From NCBI RefSeq assembly GCF_026230105.1, contig NC_079479.1, forward strand, positions 16,503,734 through 16,567,733: 64,000 nucleotides of DNA. Reading direction: 5' to 3'. This document shows positions 27,901 through 39,639 of this stretch, one piece after another. The stretch's first letter is position 1, and every line of letters begins with the position of its first letter. The stretch comes from Diorhabda sublineata. Its lineage: Eukaryota > Arthropoda > Insecta > Coleoptera > Chrysomelidae. The notes below the pieces were generated by a model. That model worked only from the letters and a program-made list of their open reading frames with translations. It ran no database searches and was not told the DNA's origin. The position numbers and the translations under genes were made by a program.

Positions 27901-30689
27901 AACTTTGTCAGATATCGTCGATTTACATTCATTAAAGCCCATTGGAGTCGATTCTCACTTTGTGTTGATTGAAAATTTTCAAAGTCTATCTTCCTCATTT
28001 AAAGTCGAATTTCAACATTTCTCATATATTTAAAGAATTCGCATCTAACTTTATCAGATATCGTCGATTCACATTCATTGAAGCCCATTGAAGTCGATTC
28101 CCACTTTGTGTTGATTGAAAATTTTCAAAGTCTATCTTCCTCATCTGAAGTCGAATTTCAACATTTCTCATATATTTGAATGAGTTCGCATCTAACTTTA
28201 TCAGATATCGTCGATTTACATTCATTGAAGCCCATTGAAGTCGATTCCCACTTTGTGTTGATTGAAAATTTTCAAAGTCTATCTTCCTCATTTGAAGTCG
28301 AATTCCAACATTTCTTATATATTTGAATGAGTTTGCATCTAACTTTGTCAGACATCGTCGATTTACATTCATTGAAGCCCATTGAAGTCGATTCTCACTT
28401 AGTGTTGATTGGAAATTTTCAAAGTCTATATTCCCCATTTGAGGTCGAATTTCAACATTTCTTATATATTTGAATGAGTTTGCATCTAACTTTGTCAGAT
28501 ATCGTCGATTTACATTCATTAAAGCCCATTGGAGTCGATTCTCACTTTGTGTTGATTGAAAATTTTCAAAGTCTATCTTCCTCATTTAAAGTCGAATTTC
28601 AACATTTCTCATATATTTAAAGAATTCGCATCTAACTTTATCAGATATCGTCGATTCACATTCATTGAAGCCCATTGAAGTCGATTCTCACTTTGTGTTG
28701 ATTGGAAATTTTCAAAGTTTATCTTCCTCATTTGAAGTCGAATTTCATCATTTCTCATATATTTGAATGAGTTTGCATCTATCTTTGTCAGATATCGTCG
28801 ATTTACATTCATTGAATCCCATTGAAGTCGATTCTCACTTTGTGTTGATTGAAAATTTTCAAAGTCTATCTTCCTCATTTGAAGTCGAATTCCAACATTT
28901 CTCATATATTTGAATGAGTTTGCATCTAAATTTGTCAGATATCGTCGATTTACATTCATTGAAGCCCATTGAAGTCGATTCCCACTTTGTGTTGATTGAA
29001 AATTTTCAAAGTCTATCTTCCTCATTTGAAGTCGAATTTCAACATTTCTTATATTTTTGAATGAGTTTGTATCTGACTTTGTCAGATATCGTCGATTTAC
29101 ATTCATTAAAGCCCATTGGAGTCGATTCTCACTTTGTGTTGATTGAAAATTTTCAAAGTCTATCTTCCTCATTTGAAGTCGAATTTCAACATTTCTCATA
29201 TATTTAAATGAGTTCGCATCTAACTTTATCAGATATCGTCGATTTACATTCATTGAAGCCCATTGAAGTCGATTCTCACTTTGTGTTGATTGGAAATTTT
29301 CAAAGTCTATCTTCCCCATTTGAGGTCGAATTTCAACATTTCTTATATTTTTGAATGAGTTTGTATCTGACTTTGTCAGATATCGTCGATTTACATTCAA
29401 TAAAGCCCATTGACGTCGATTCCCACTTTGTGTTGATTGAAAATTTTCAAAGACTATCTTCCTCATTTGAAGTCGAATTTCAACATTTCTTATATATTTG
29501 AATGAGTTTGTATCTGACTTTGTCAGATATCGTCGTTTTACATCCATTGAAGCCCATTGAAGTCGATTGTCACTTTGTGTTGATTGAAAATTTTCAAAGT
29601 CTATCTTCCTCATTTGAAGTCGAATTCCAACATTTCTTATATTTTTGAATGAGTTCGCATCTAACTTTATCAGATATCGTCGATTTACATTCATTGAAGC
29701 CCATTGAAGTCGATTCCCACTTTGTGTTGATTGAAAATTTTCAAAGTCTATCTTTCTCATTTGAAGTCGAATTTCAACATTTCTTATATATTTGAATGAG
29801 TTTGTATCTGACTTTATCAGATATCATCGATTTACATTCATTGAAGCCCATTGAAGTCGATTCTCACTTAGTGTTGATTGAAAATTTTCAAAGTCTAGCT
29901 TCCCCATTTGAGGTCGAATTTCAACATTTCTTATATTTTTGATTGAGTTTGTATCTGACTTTGTCAGATATCGTCGATTTACATTCATTAAAGCCCATTG
30001 AAGTCGATTCTCACTTTGTGTTGATTGAAAATTTTCAAAGTCTATCTTCCCCATTTGAAGTCGAATTTCAACATTTCTTATATTTTTGAATGAGTTTGTA
30101 TCTGACTTTGTCAGATATCGTCGATTTACATTCATTAAAGCCCATTGGAGTCGATTCTCACTTTGTGTTGATTGAAAATTTTCAAAGTCTATCTTCCTCA
30201 TTTAAAGTCGAATTTCAACATTTCTCATATATTTAAATGAGTTCGCATCTAACTTTGTCAGATATCATCGATTTACATTCATTGAAGCCCATTGAAGTCG
30301 ATTCTCACTTAGTGTTGATTGAAAATTTTCAAAGTCTATCTTCCTCATTTGAAGTCGAATTTCAACATTTCTTATATTTTTGATTGAGTTTGTATCTGAC
30401 TTTGTCAGATATCGTCGATTTACATTCATTAAAGCCCATTGAAGTCGATTCTCACTTTGTGTTGATTGAAAATTTTCAAAGTCTATCTTCCCCATTTGAG
30501 GTCGAATTTCAACATTTCTTATATATTTGAATGAGTTTGCATCTAACTTTGTCAGATATCGTCGATTTACATTCATTGAAGCCCATTGAAGTCGTTTCTC
30601 ACTTAGTGTTGATTGGAAATTTTCAAAGTCTATCTTACTCATTTGAAGTCGAATTTCAACATTCCTCATATATTTGAATGAGTTTGCAT

Positions 30690-33600
30690 CTAACTTTGTC
30701 AGATATCGTCGATTTATATTCATTGAAGCCCATTGAAGTCGATTCTCACTTAGTGTTGATTGGAAATTTTCAAAGTCTATCTTCCTCATTTGAATTCGAA
30801 TTTCAACATTTCTCATATATTTGAATGAGTTTGCATCTAACTTTGTCAGATATCGTCGATTTACATTCATTGAAGCCCATTGAAGTCGATTCCCACTTTG
30901 GGTTGATTGAAAATTTTCAAAGTCTATCTTCCTCATTTGAAGTCGAATTTCAACATTTCTTATATATTTGAATGAGTTTGCATCTAACTTTGTCAGATAT
31001 CGTTGATTTACATTCATTGAAGCCCATTGAAGTCGATTTTCACTTTGTGTTGATTGAAAATTTTCAAAGTCTGTCTTCCTCATTTGAAGTCGAATTTCAA
31101 CATTTCTCATGTATTTGAATGAGTTTGCATCTAACTTTGTCAGATATTGTCGATTTACATTCATTGAAGCCCATTGAAGTCGATTCCCACTTTGTGTTGA
31201 TTGAAAATTTTCAAAGTCTAACTTCCTCATTTGAAGTCGAATTTCAACATTTCTCATATATTTGAATGAGTTTGCATCTAACTTTGTCAGATATTGTCGA
31301 TTTACATTCATTGAAGCCCATTGAAGTCGATTCCCACTTTGTGTTGATTGAAAATTTTCAAAGTCTATCTTCCCCATTTGAAGTCGAATTTCAACATTTC
31401 TTATATTTTTGAATGAGTTTGTATCTGACTTTGTCAGATATCGTCGATTTACATTCATTAAAGCCCATTGGAGTCGATTCTCACTTTGTGTTGATTGAAA
31501 ATTTTCAAAGTCTATCTTCCTCATTTAAAGTCGAATTTCAACATTTCTCATATATATAAATGAGTTCGCATCTAACTTAATCAGATATCGTCGATTTACA
31601 TTCATTGAAGCCCATTGAAGTCGATTCCCACTTTGTGTTGATTGAAAATTTTCAAAGTCTATCTTCCTCATTTGAAGTCAAATTTCAACATTTCTTATAT
31701 ATTTGAATGAGTTTGTATCTGACTTTGTCAGATATCATCGATTTACATTCATTGAAACCCATTGAAGTCGATTCTCACTTAGTGTTGATTGAAAATTTTC
31801 AAAGTCTATCTTCCCCATTTGAGGTCGAATTTCAACATTTCTTATATATTTGAATGAGTTTGCATCTCACTTTGTCAGATATCGTCGATTTACATTCATT
31901 GAAGCCCATTGAAGTCGATTCCCACTTTGTGTTGATTGAAAATTTTCAAAGTCTATCTTCCTCATTTGAAGTCAAATTTCAACATTTCTTATATATTTGA
32001 ATGAGTTTGTATCTGACTTTGTCAGATATCGTCGATTTACATTCATTAAAGCCCATTGAAGTCGATTCTCACTTTGTGTTGATTGAAAATTTTCAAAGTC
32101 TATCTTCCCCATTTGAGGTCGAATTTCAACATTTCTTATATATTTGAATGAGTTTGCATCTAACTTTGTCAGATAACGTTGATTTACATTCATTGAAGCC
32201 CATTGAAGTCGATTCTCACTTTGTGTTGATTGAAAATTTTCAAAGTCTATCTTCCTCATTTGAAGTCGAATTTCAACATTTCTCATGTATTTGAATGAGT
32301 TTGCATCTAACTTTGTCAGATATCGTCGATTTACATTCATTGAAGCCCATTGAAGTCGATTCCCACTTTGTGTTGATTGAAAATTTTCAAAGTCTATCTT
32401 CCTCATTTGAAGTCGAATTTCAACATTTCTCATATATTTGAATGAGTTTGCATATAACTTTGTCAGATATCGTCGATTTACATTCATTGAAGCCCATTGA
32501 AGTCGATTCCCACTTTGTGTTGATTGAAAATTTTCAAAGTCTATCTTCCTCATTTGAAGTCGAATTTCAACATTTCTCATATATTTGAATGAGTTTGCAT
32601 CTAACTTTGTCAGATATCGTCGATTTACATTCATTGAAGCCCATTGAAGTCGATTCCCACTTTGTGTTGATTGAAAATTTTCAAAGTCTATCTTCCCCAT
32701 TTGAAGTCGAATTTCAACATTTCTTATATTTTTGAATGAGTTTGTATCTGACTTTGTCAGATATCGTCGATTTACATTCATTAAAGCCCATTGGAGTCGA
32801 TTCTCACTTTGTGTTGATTGAAAATTTTCAAAGTCTATCTTCCTCATTTAAAGTCGAATTTCAACATTTCTCATATATTTAAATGAGTTCGCATCTAACT
32901 TAATCAGATATCGTCGATTTACATTCATTGAAGCCCATTGAAGTCGATTCTCACTTAGTGTTGATTGGAAATTTTCAAAGTCTATCTTCCTCATTTGAAG
33001 TCGAATTTCAACATTCCTTATATTTTTGAATGAGTTTGTATCTGACTTTGTCAGATATCGTCGATTTACATTCATTAAAGCCCATTGAAGTCGATTCTCA
33101 CTTTGTGTTGATTGAAAATTTTCAAAGTCTATCTTCCTCATTTGAAGTCGAATTTCAACATTTCCCATATATTTGAATGAGTTTGCATCTAACTTTGTCA
33201 GATATCGTCGATTTACATTCATTGAAGCCCATTGAAGTCGATTCCCACTTTGTGTTGATTGAAAATTTTCAAAGTCTATCTTCCTCATTTGAAGTCAAAT
33301 TTCAACATTTCTTATATATTTGAATGAGTTTGCATCTAACTTTGTCAGATATCGTTGATTTACATTCATTGAAGCCCATTGAAGTCGATTTTCACTTTGT
33401 GTTGATTGAAAATTTTCAAAGTCTATCTTCCTCATTTGAAGTCGAATTTCAACATTTCTCATGTATTTGAATGAGTTTGCATCTAACTTTGTCAGATATC
33501 GTCGATTTACATTCATTGAAGCCAATTGAAGTCGATTCCCACTTTGTGTTGATTGAAAATTTTCAAAGTCTATCTTCCTCATTTGAAGTCGAATTTCAAC

Positions 33601-36290
33601 ATTTCTCATATATTTGAATGAGTTTGCATCTAACTTTGTCAGATATCGTCGATTTACATTCATTGAAGCCCATTGAAGTCGATTCTCACTTTGTGTTGAT
33701 TGGAAATTTTCAAAGTCTATCTTCCTCATTTGAAGTCGAATTTCAACATTTCTCATATATTTGAATGAGTTTGCATCTAACTTTGTCAGATATCGTCGAT
33801 TTACATTCATTGAAGCCCATTGAAGTCGATTCCCACTTTGTGTTGATTGAAAATTTTCAAAGTCTATCTTCCTCATTTGAAGTCGAATTTCAACATTTCT
33901 CATATATTTGAATGAGTTTGCATCTAACTTTGTCAGATATCGTCGATTTACATTCATTGAAGCCCATTGAAGTCGATTCCCACTTTGTGTTGATTGAAAA
34001 TTTTCAAAGTCTATCTTCCCCATTTGAAGTCGAATTTCAACATTTCTTATATTTTTGAATGAGTTTGTATCTGACTTTGTCAGATATCGTCGATTTACAT
34101 TCATTAAAGCCCATTGGAGTCGATTCTCACTTTGTGTTGATTGAAAATTTTCAAAGTCTATCTTCCTCATTTAAAGTCGAATTTCAACATTTCTCATATA
34201 TTTAAATGAGTTCGCATCTAACTTAATCAGATATCGTCGATTTACATTCATTGAAGCCCATTGAAGTCGATTCTCACTTAGTGTTGATTGGAAATTTTCA
34301 AAGTCTATCTTCCTCATTTGAAGTCGAATTTCAACATTCCTTATATTTTTGAATGAGTTTGTATCTGACTTTGTCAGATATCGTCGATTTACATTCATTA
34401 AAGCCCATTGAAGTCGATTCTCACTTTGTGTTGATTGAAAATTTTCAAAGTCTATCTTCCTCATTTGAAGTCGAATTTCAACATTTCCCATATATTTGAA
34501 TGAGTTTGCATCTAACTTTGTCAGATATCGTCGATTTACATTCATTGAAGCCCATTGAAGTCGATTCCCACTTTGTGTTGATTGAAAATTTTCAAAGTCT
34601 ATCTTCCTCATTTGAAGTCAAATTTCAACATTTCTTATATATTTGAATGAGTTTGCATCTAACTTTGTCAGATATCGTTGATTTACATTCATTGAAGCCC
34701 ATTGAAGTCGATTTTCACTTTGTGTTGATTGAAAATTTTCAAAGTCTATCTTCCTCATTTGAAGTCGAATTTCAACATTTCTCATGTATTTGAATGAGTT
34801 TGCATCTAACTTTGTCAGATATCGTCGATTTACATTCATTGAAGCCAATTGAAGTCGATTCCCACTTTGTGTTGATTGAAAATTTTCAAAGTCTATCTTC
34901 CTCATTTGAAGTCGAATTTCAACATTTCTCATATATTTGAATGAGTTTGCATCTAACTTTGTCAGATATCGTCGATTTACATTCATTGAAGCCCATTGAA
35001 GTCGATTCTCACTTTGTGTTGATTGGAAATTTTCAAAGTCTATCTTCCTCATTTGAATTCGAATTTCAACATTTCTCATATATTTGAATGAGTTTGCACA
35101 TAACTTTGTCAGATATCGTCGATTTATATTCATTGAAGCCCATTGAAGTCGATTCTCACTTAGTGTTGATTGGAAATTTTCAAAGTCTATCTTCCTCATT
35201 TGAAGTCAAATTTCAACATTTCTTATATATTTGAATGAGTTTGTATCTGACTTTGTCAGATATCATCGATTTACATTCATTGAAACCCATTGAAGTCGAT
35301 TCTCACTTAGTGTTGATTGAAAATTTTCAAAGTCTATCTTCCCCATTTGAGGTCGAATTTCAACATTTCTTATATATTTGAATGAGTTTGCATCTAACTT
35401 TGTCAGATATCGTCGATTTACATTCATTGAAGCCCATTGAAGTCGATTCCCACTTTGTGTTGATTGAAAATTTTCAAAGTCTATCTTCCTCATTTGAAGT
35501 CAAATTTCAACATTTCTTATATATTTGAATGAGTTTGTATCTGACTTTGTCAGATATCGTCGATTTACATTCATTAAAGCCCATTGAAGTCGATTCTCAC
35601 TTTGTGTTGATTGGAAATTTTCAAAGTCTATCTTCCTCATTTGAAGTCGAATTTCAACATCCCTTATATTTTTGAATGAGTTTGTATCTGACTTTGTCAG
35701 ATATCGTCGATTTACATTCATTAAAGCCCATTGAAGTCGATTCTCACTTTGTGTTGATTGAAAATTTTCAAAGTCTATCTTCCTCATTTGAAGTCGAATT
35801 TCAACATTTCTCATATATTTGAATGAGTTTGCATCTAACTTTGTCAGATATCGTCGATTTATATTCATTGAAGCCCATTGAAGTCGATTCTCACTTAGTG
35901 TTGATTGGAAATTTTCAAAGTCTATCTTCCTCATTTGAATTCGAATTTCAACATTTCTCATATATTTGAATGAGTTTGCATCTAACTTTGTCAGATATCG
36001 TCGATTTACATTCATTGAAGCCCATTGAAGTCGATTCCCACTTTGGGTTGATTGAAAATTTTCAAAGTCTATCTTCCTCATTTGAAGTCGAATTTCAACA
36101 TTTCTTATATATTTGAATGAGTTTGCATCTAACTTTGTCAGATATCGTTGATTTACATTCATTGAAGCCCATTGAAGTCGATTTTCACTTTGTGTTGATT
36201 GAAAATTTTCAAAGTCTATCTTCCTCATTTGAAGTCGAATTTCAACATTTCTCATGTATTTGAATGAGTTTGCATCTAACTTTGTCAGAT
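30690..36290 (-). repeat. Dispersed duplicated block, 5145-bp offset
   Basis: About 30690-31140 matches 35835-36285. Shared rare states are tttatattcattg, tgaattcgaattt, cactttgggttg and atatcgttgattt in the same order. The 5145-bp offset is exactly 35 monomers. Single differences occur (ctgtcttcc at 31071, atattgtcg at 31145), so this copy is older than the 1323-bp one. Confidence 0.75.
32640..35053 (-). repeat. Tandem duplication with 1323-bp period
   Basis: About 32640-33730 matches 33963-35053 at exactly 9 monomers. Shared rare states are aacattccttatat (about 33010, 34333), aacatttcccatat (about 33162, 34485) and gaagccaattgaag (about 33517, 34840). The copies separate where tgaagtcg (33741) faces tgaattcg (35055). 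Confidence 0.85.
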
Positions 36291-36759
36291 ATCGTCGATT
36301 TACATTCATTGAAGCCCATTGAAGTCGATTCCCACTTTGTGTTGATTGAAAATTTTCAAAGTCTATCTTCCTCATTTGAAGTCGAATTTCAACATTTCTC
36401 ATATATTTGAATGAGTTTGCATCTAACTTTGTCAGATATCGTCGATTTACATTCATTGAAGCCCATTGAAGTCGATTCCCACTTTGTGTTGATTGAAAAT
36501 TTTCAAAGTCTATCTTCCCCATTTGAAGTCGAATTTCAACATTTCTTATATTTTTGAATGAGTTTGTATCTGACTTTGTCAGATATCGTCGATTTACATT
36601 CATTAAAGCCCATTGGAGTCGATTCTCACTTTGTGTTGATTGAAAATTTTCAAAGTCTATCTTCCTCATTTAAAGTCGAATTTCAACATTTCTCATATAT
36701 TTAAATGAGTTCGCATCTAACTTTATCAGATATCGTCGATTTACATTCATTGAAGCCCA

Positions 36760-36980
36760 TTGAAGTCGATTCCCACTTTGTGTTGATTGAAAATTTTCAA
36801 AGTCTATCTTCCTCATTTGAAGTCGAATTTCAATGGGCTGCAATGAATGTAATTCAACGATATCTGACAAAGTTACATGCAAACTCATTCAAATATATAA
36901 GAAATGTTGAAATTCGTCTTGAAATGAGGAAGATAGACTTTGAAAATTTTCAATCAACACAAAGTGGGAATCGACTCCAA
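36760..36980. repeat. Inverted repeat centred on the switch, 73-bp spacer
   Basis: The left arm ending at 36833 pairs with the right arm starting at 36907 (TTGAAATTCG...), leaving 36834-36906 unpaired. Pairing can in principle continue for kilobases because both arms are satellite. The first right-arm copy has mismatches (TTCGTCTTGAAATG for TTCGACTTCAAATG), so the stem is imperfect near the loop. A hairpin or cruciform is possible but not shown. Confidence 0.75.
36829..36833. other. Head-to-head orientation switch with 5-bp microhomology
   Basis: Minus-oriented monomers end in ...GTCGAATTTCAA and plus-oriented ones begin at TTCAATGGGC. The five bases TTCAA at 36829-36833 fit both sides, so the exact breakpoint is ambiguous within them. 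In consensus coordinates the left arm stops at about position 77 and the right arm starts at position 1, so the join is not at a monomer boundary. No filler, transposon or target duplication is visible. It could be a genuine inversion breakpoint or an assembly misjoin. Confidence 0.93.
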
Positions 36981-37140
36981 TGGGCTCCAATGAATGTAAA
37001 TCGACGATATCTGACAAAGTTAGATGCAAACTCATTCAAATATATGAGAAATGTTGAAATTCGACTTCAAATGAGGAAGATAGACTTTGAAAATTTTCAA
37101 TCAACACAAAGTGGGAATCGACTTCAATGGGCTTCAATGG

Positions 37141-38280
37141 ATGTAAATCGACGATATCTGACAAAGTTAGATGCAAACTCATTCAAATACATGAGAAATG
37201 TTGAAATTCGACTTCAAATGAGGAAGATAGACTTTGAAAATTCTCAATCAACACAAAGTGAGAATCGACTTCAGTGGGCTTCAATGAATGTAATTCGACG
37301 ATATCTGACAATATCAGATACAAACTCATTCAAATATATAAGAAATGTTGAAATTCGACTTCAAATGAGGAAGATAGACTTTGAAAATTCTCAATCAACA
37401 CAAAGTGAGAATCGACTTCAATGGGCTTTAATGAATGTAAATCAACGATATCTGACAGAGTTAGATGCAAACTCATTCAAATATATGAGAAGTGTTGAAA
37501 TTCGACTTCAAATGAGGAAGATAGACTTTGAAAATCTTCAATCAACACAAAGTGAGAATCGACTTCAATGGGCTTCAATGAATGTAATTCGACGATATCT
37601 GACAATGTCAGATACAAACTCATTCAAATATAAGAGAAATGTTGAAATTCGACTTCAAATGAGGAAGATAGACTTTGAAAATTTTCAATCAACACAAAGT
37701 GGGAATCGACTTCAATGGGCTTCAATGGATGTAAATCGACGATATCTGACAAAGTTAGATGCAAACTCATTCAAATACATGAGAAATGTTGAAATTCGAC
37801 TTCAAATGAGGAAGATAGACTTTGAAAATTCTCAATCAACACAAAGTGAGAATCGACTTCAGTGGGCTTCAATGAATGTAATTCGACGATATCTGACAAT
37901 ATCAGATACAAACTCATTCAAATATATAAGAAATGTTGAAATTCGACTTCAAATGAGGAAGATAGACTTTGAAAATTCTCAATCAACACAAAGCGAGAAT
38001 CGACTTCAATGGGCTTTAATGAATGTAAATCGACGATATCTGACAGAGTTAGATGCAAACTCATTCAAATATATGAGAAGTGTTGAAATTCGACTTCAAA
38101 TGAGGAAGATAGACTTTGAAAATCTTCAATCAACACAAAGTGAGAATCGACTTCAATGGGCTTCAATGAATGTAATTCGACGATATCTGACAATGTCAGA
38201 TACAAACTCATTCAAATATAAGAGAAATGTTGAAATTCGACTTCAAATGAGGAAGATAGACTTTGAAAATTCTCAATCAA
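37141..38280 (+). repeat. Four-monomer higher-order unit, two copies (588-bp period)
   Basis: The ordered series GGATGTAAATCG, CAATATCAGATAC, CTGACAGAGTTAG with GAGAAGTGTTG, then CAATGTCAGATAC with AATATAAGAG occurs at 37141 and again exactly 588 bp later at 37729. Differences are few, for example atcaacgat at about 37441 against atcgacgat at 38029. This is the cleanest short higher-order repeat in the right arm. Confidence 0.88.
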
Positions 38281-38558
38281 CACAAAGTGAGAATCGACTT
38301 CAATGGGTTTCAATGAATGTAAATCGACGATATCTAACAAAGTTAGATGCAAACTCATTTAAATATATGAGAAATGTTGAAATTCGACTTCAAATGAGGA
38401 AGATAGACTTTGAAAATTTTCAATCAAGACAAAGTGAGAATCGACTTCAATGGACTTCAATGAATGTAAATCGACGATATCTGACAAAGTTAGATGCAAA
38501 CTCATTCAAATATGTGAGAAATGTTGAAATTCGACTTCAAATGAGGAAGATAGACTTT

Positions 38559-38605
38559 GAAAATTGTTAATCAACACAAAGTTGAATCGCCTTCAATGGG
38601 CTTCA
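38559..38605 (+). other. Degenerate monomer segment with stop and frameshift
   Basis: GAAAATTGTTAATC replaces GAAAATTTTCAATC, and AAAGTTGAATCGCC replaces AAAGTGAGAATCGAC. This adds a TAA stop and loses one base, closing the read-through frame that runs from 36705 to 38570. No other monomer I read has these changes. Confidence 0.85.
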
Positions 38606-39639
38606 ATGATTGTAAATCGACGATATCTGACAAAGTTAGATGCAAACTCATTCAAATATATGAGAAATGTTGAAATTCGACTCCAAATGAGGAAGATAGA
38701 CTTTGAAAATTTTCAATCAACACAAAGTGAGAATCGACTTCAATGGGCTTCAATGAATGTAAATCGACGATATCTGACAAAGTTAGATGCAAACTCATTC
38801 AAATATATGAGAAATGTTAAAATTCGACTTCAAATGAGGAAGATAGACTTTGAAAATTTTCAATCAACACAAAGTGAGAATCGACTTCAATGGGCTTCAA
38901 TGAATGTAATTCGACGATATCTGACAATGTCAGATACAAACTCATTCAAATATATAAGAAATGTTGAAATTCGACTTCAAATGAGGAAGATAGACTTTGA
39001 AAATTTTCAATCAACACAAAGTGAGAATAGACTTCAATGGGCTTCAATGAATGTAAATCGACGATATCTGACAAAGTTAGATGCAAACTCATTCAAATAT
39101 ATGAGAAATGTTGGAATTCGACTTCAAATGAGGAAGATGGACTTTGAAAATTTCCAATCAACACAAAGTGAGAATCGACTTCATTGGGCTCCAATGAATG
39201 TAAATCGACGGTATCTGACAAAGTTAGATGCAAACTCATTCAAATATATGAGAAATGCTGGAATTCGACTTCAAATGAGGAAGATAGACTTTGAAAATTT
39301 TCAATCAACACAAAGTGAGAATCGACTTCAATGGGCTTCAATGAATGTAAATCGACGATATCTGACAAAGTTAGATGCGAACTCTTCCAAATATATGAGA
39401 AATGTTGAAATTCGACTTCAAATGAGGTAGATAGACTTTGAAAATTTTCAATCAGAACAAAGTGAGAATCGACTTCAATGGGCTTCAATGAATGTAATTC
39501 GACGATATCTGACAATGTCAGATACAAACTCATTCAAATATATAAGAAATGTTGAAATTCGACTTCAAATGAGGAAGATAGACTTTGAAAATTTTCAATC
39601 AGAACAAAGTGAGAATCGACTTCAATGGGCTTCAATGAA

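Larger units (their letters stand above)
14900..28700 (-). repeat. Left domain B: blocks marked by a 1-bp deletion
   Basis: Eight monomers read TTTAAAGAATTCG where others read TTTAAATGAATTCG or TTTGAATGAG, a 1-bp loss that breaks the 49-codon frame. The AAAGAATTC starts are 16131, 18923, 21274, 23772, 25829, 27298, 28032 and 28619. Intervals of 2792, 2351, 2498, 2057, 1469, 734 and 587 bp equal 19, 16, 17, 14, 10, 5 and 4 monomers minus exactly 1 bp. The domain also carries the tattccccatttgagg monomer runs whose translation reads MGNIDF. Neither the 24-bp marker nor the TAG marker occurs here. Confidence 0.88.
28700..36828 (-). repeat. Left domain C: junction-proximal, more uniform monomers
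   Basis: About 55 monomers, mainly of the tttgaatgagtttgcatc type with a regularly recurring tttttgaatgagtttgtatc / cattaaagcccattgg pair. Neither the 24-bp marker nor the AAAGAATTC deletion occurs after 28619. Small private states include gaagtcaaatttc, catgtatttg, tttatattc, tgaattcgaattt and actttgggttg, each recurring at multiples of 147 bp. No gene or unique insert is visible. Confidence 0.85.
1..36833 (-). repeat. 147-bp satellite array, left arm (minus orientation)
   Basis: About 249 tandem copies of the 147-bp monomer are read on the minus strand, with no unique sequence between them. The period is seen directly from recurring landmarks such as the GATATC of the cgatatctgac segment and the palindrome TTGAAAATTTTCAA. 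Departures from 147 bp are few and countable: eight 24-bp insertions, eight 1-bp deletions, and 2-bp deletions at about 310 and 6725. Monomers differ mostly by single substitutions. Left-arm private variants include the types whose translation reads GNIDF, RPQM, NVGI and QSTLS. The array is already in progress at base 1, so no array boundary is visible. Probable role, inferred only from size and homogeneity: heterochromatin, perhaps centromeric. Family identity is unknown. Confidence 0.97.
36834..39427 (+). repeat. Right domain D: junction-proximal monomers without the TAG marker
   Basis: About 17 monomers lie before the first TAG-bearing copy. The first carries several private changes: GGGCTGCAATG, ATTCAACG, TTACATGC and TTCGTCTTGAAATG. 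A degenerate copy at about 38564-38600 has GAAAATTGTTAATC and AAAGTTGAATCGCC, including a 1-bp loss. A greater density of private changes next to a junction is typical of poorly homogenised array edges; that reading is inference. Confidence 0.8.

Noticed and set aside
36700..37000. Transposon insertion at the orientation switch
   Set aside because: No foreign sequence, terminal repeats or target-site duplication is present; satellite sequence meets satellite sequence directly.
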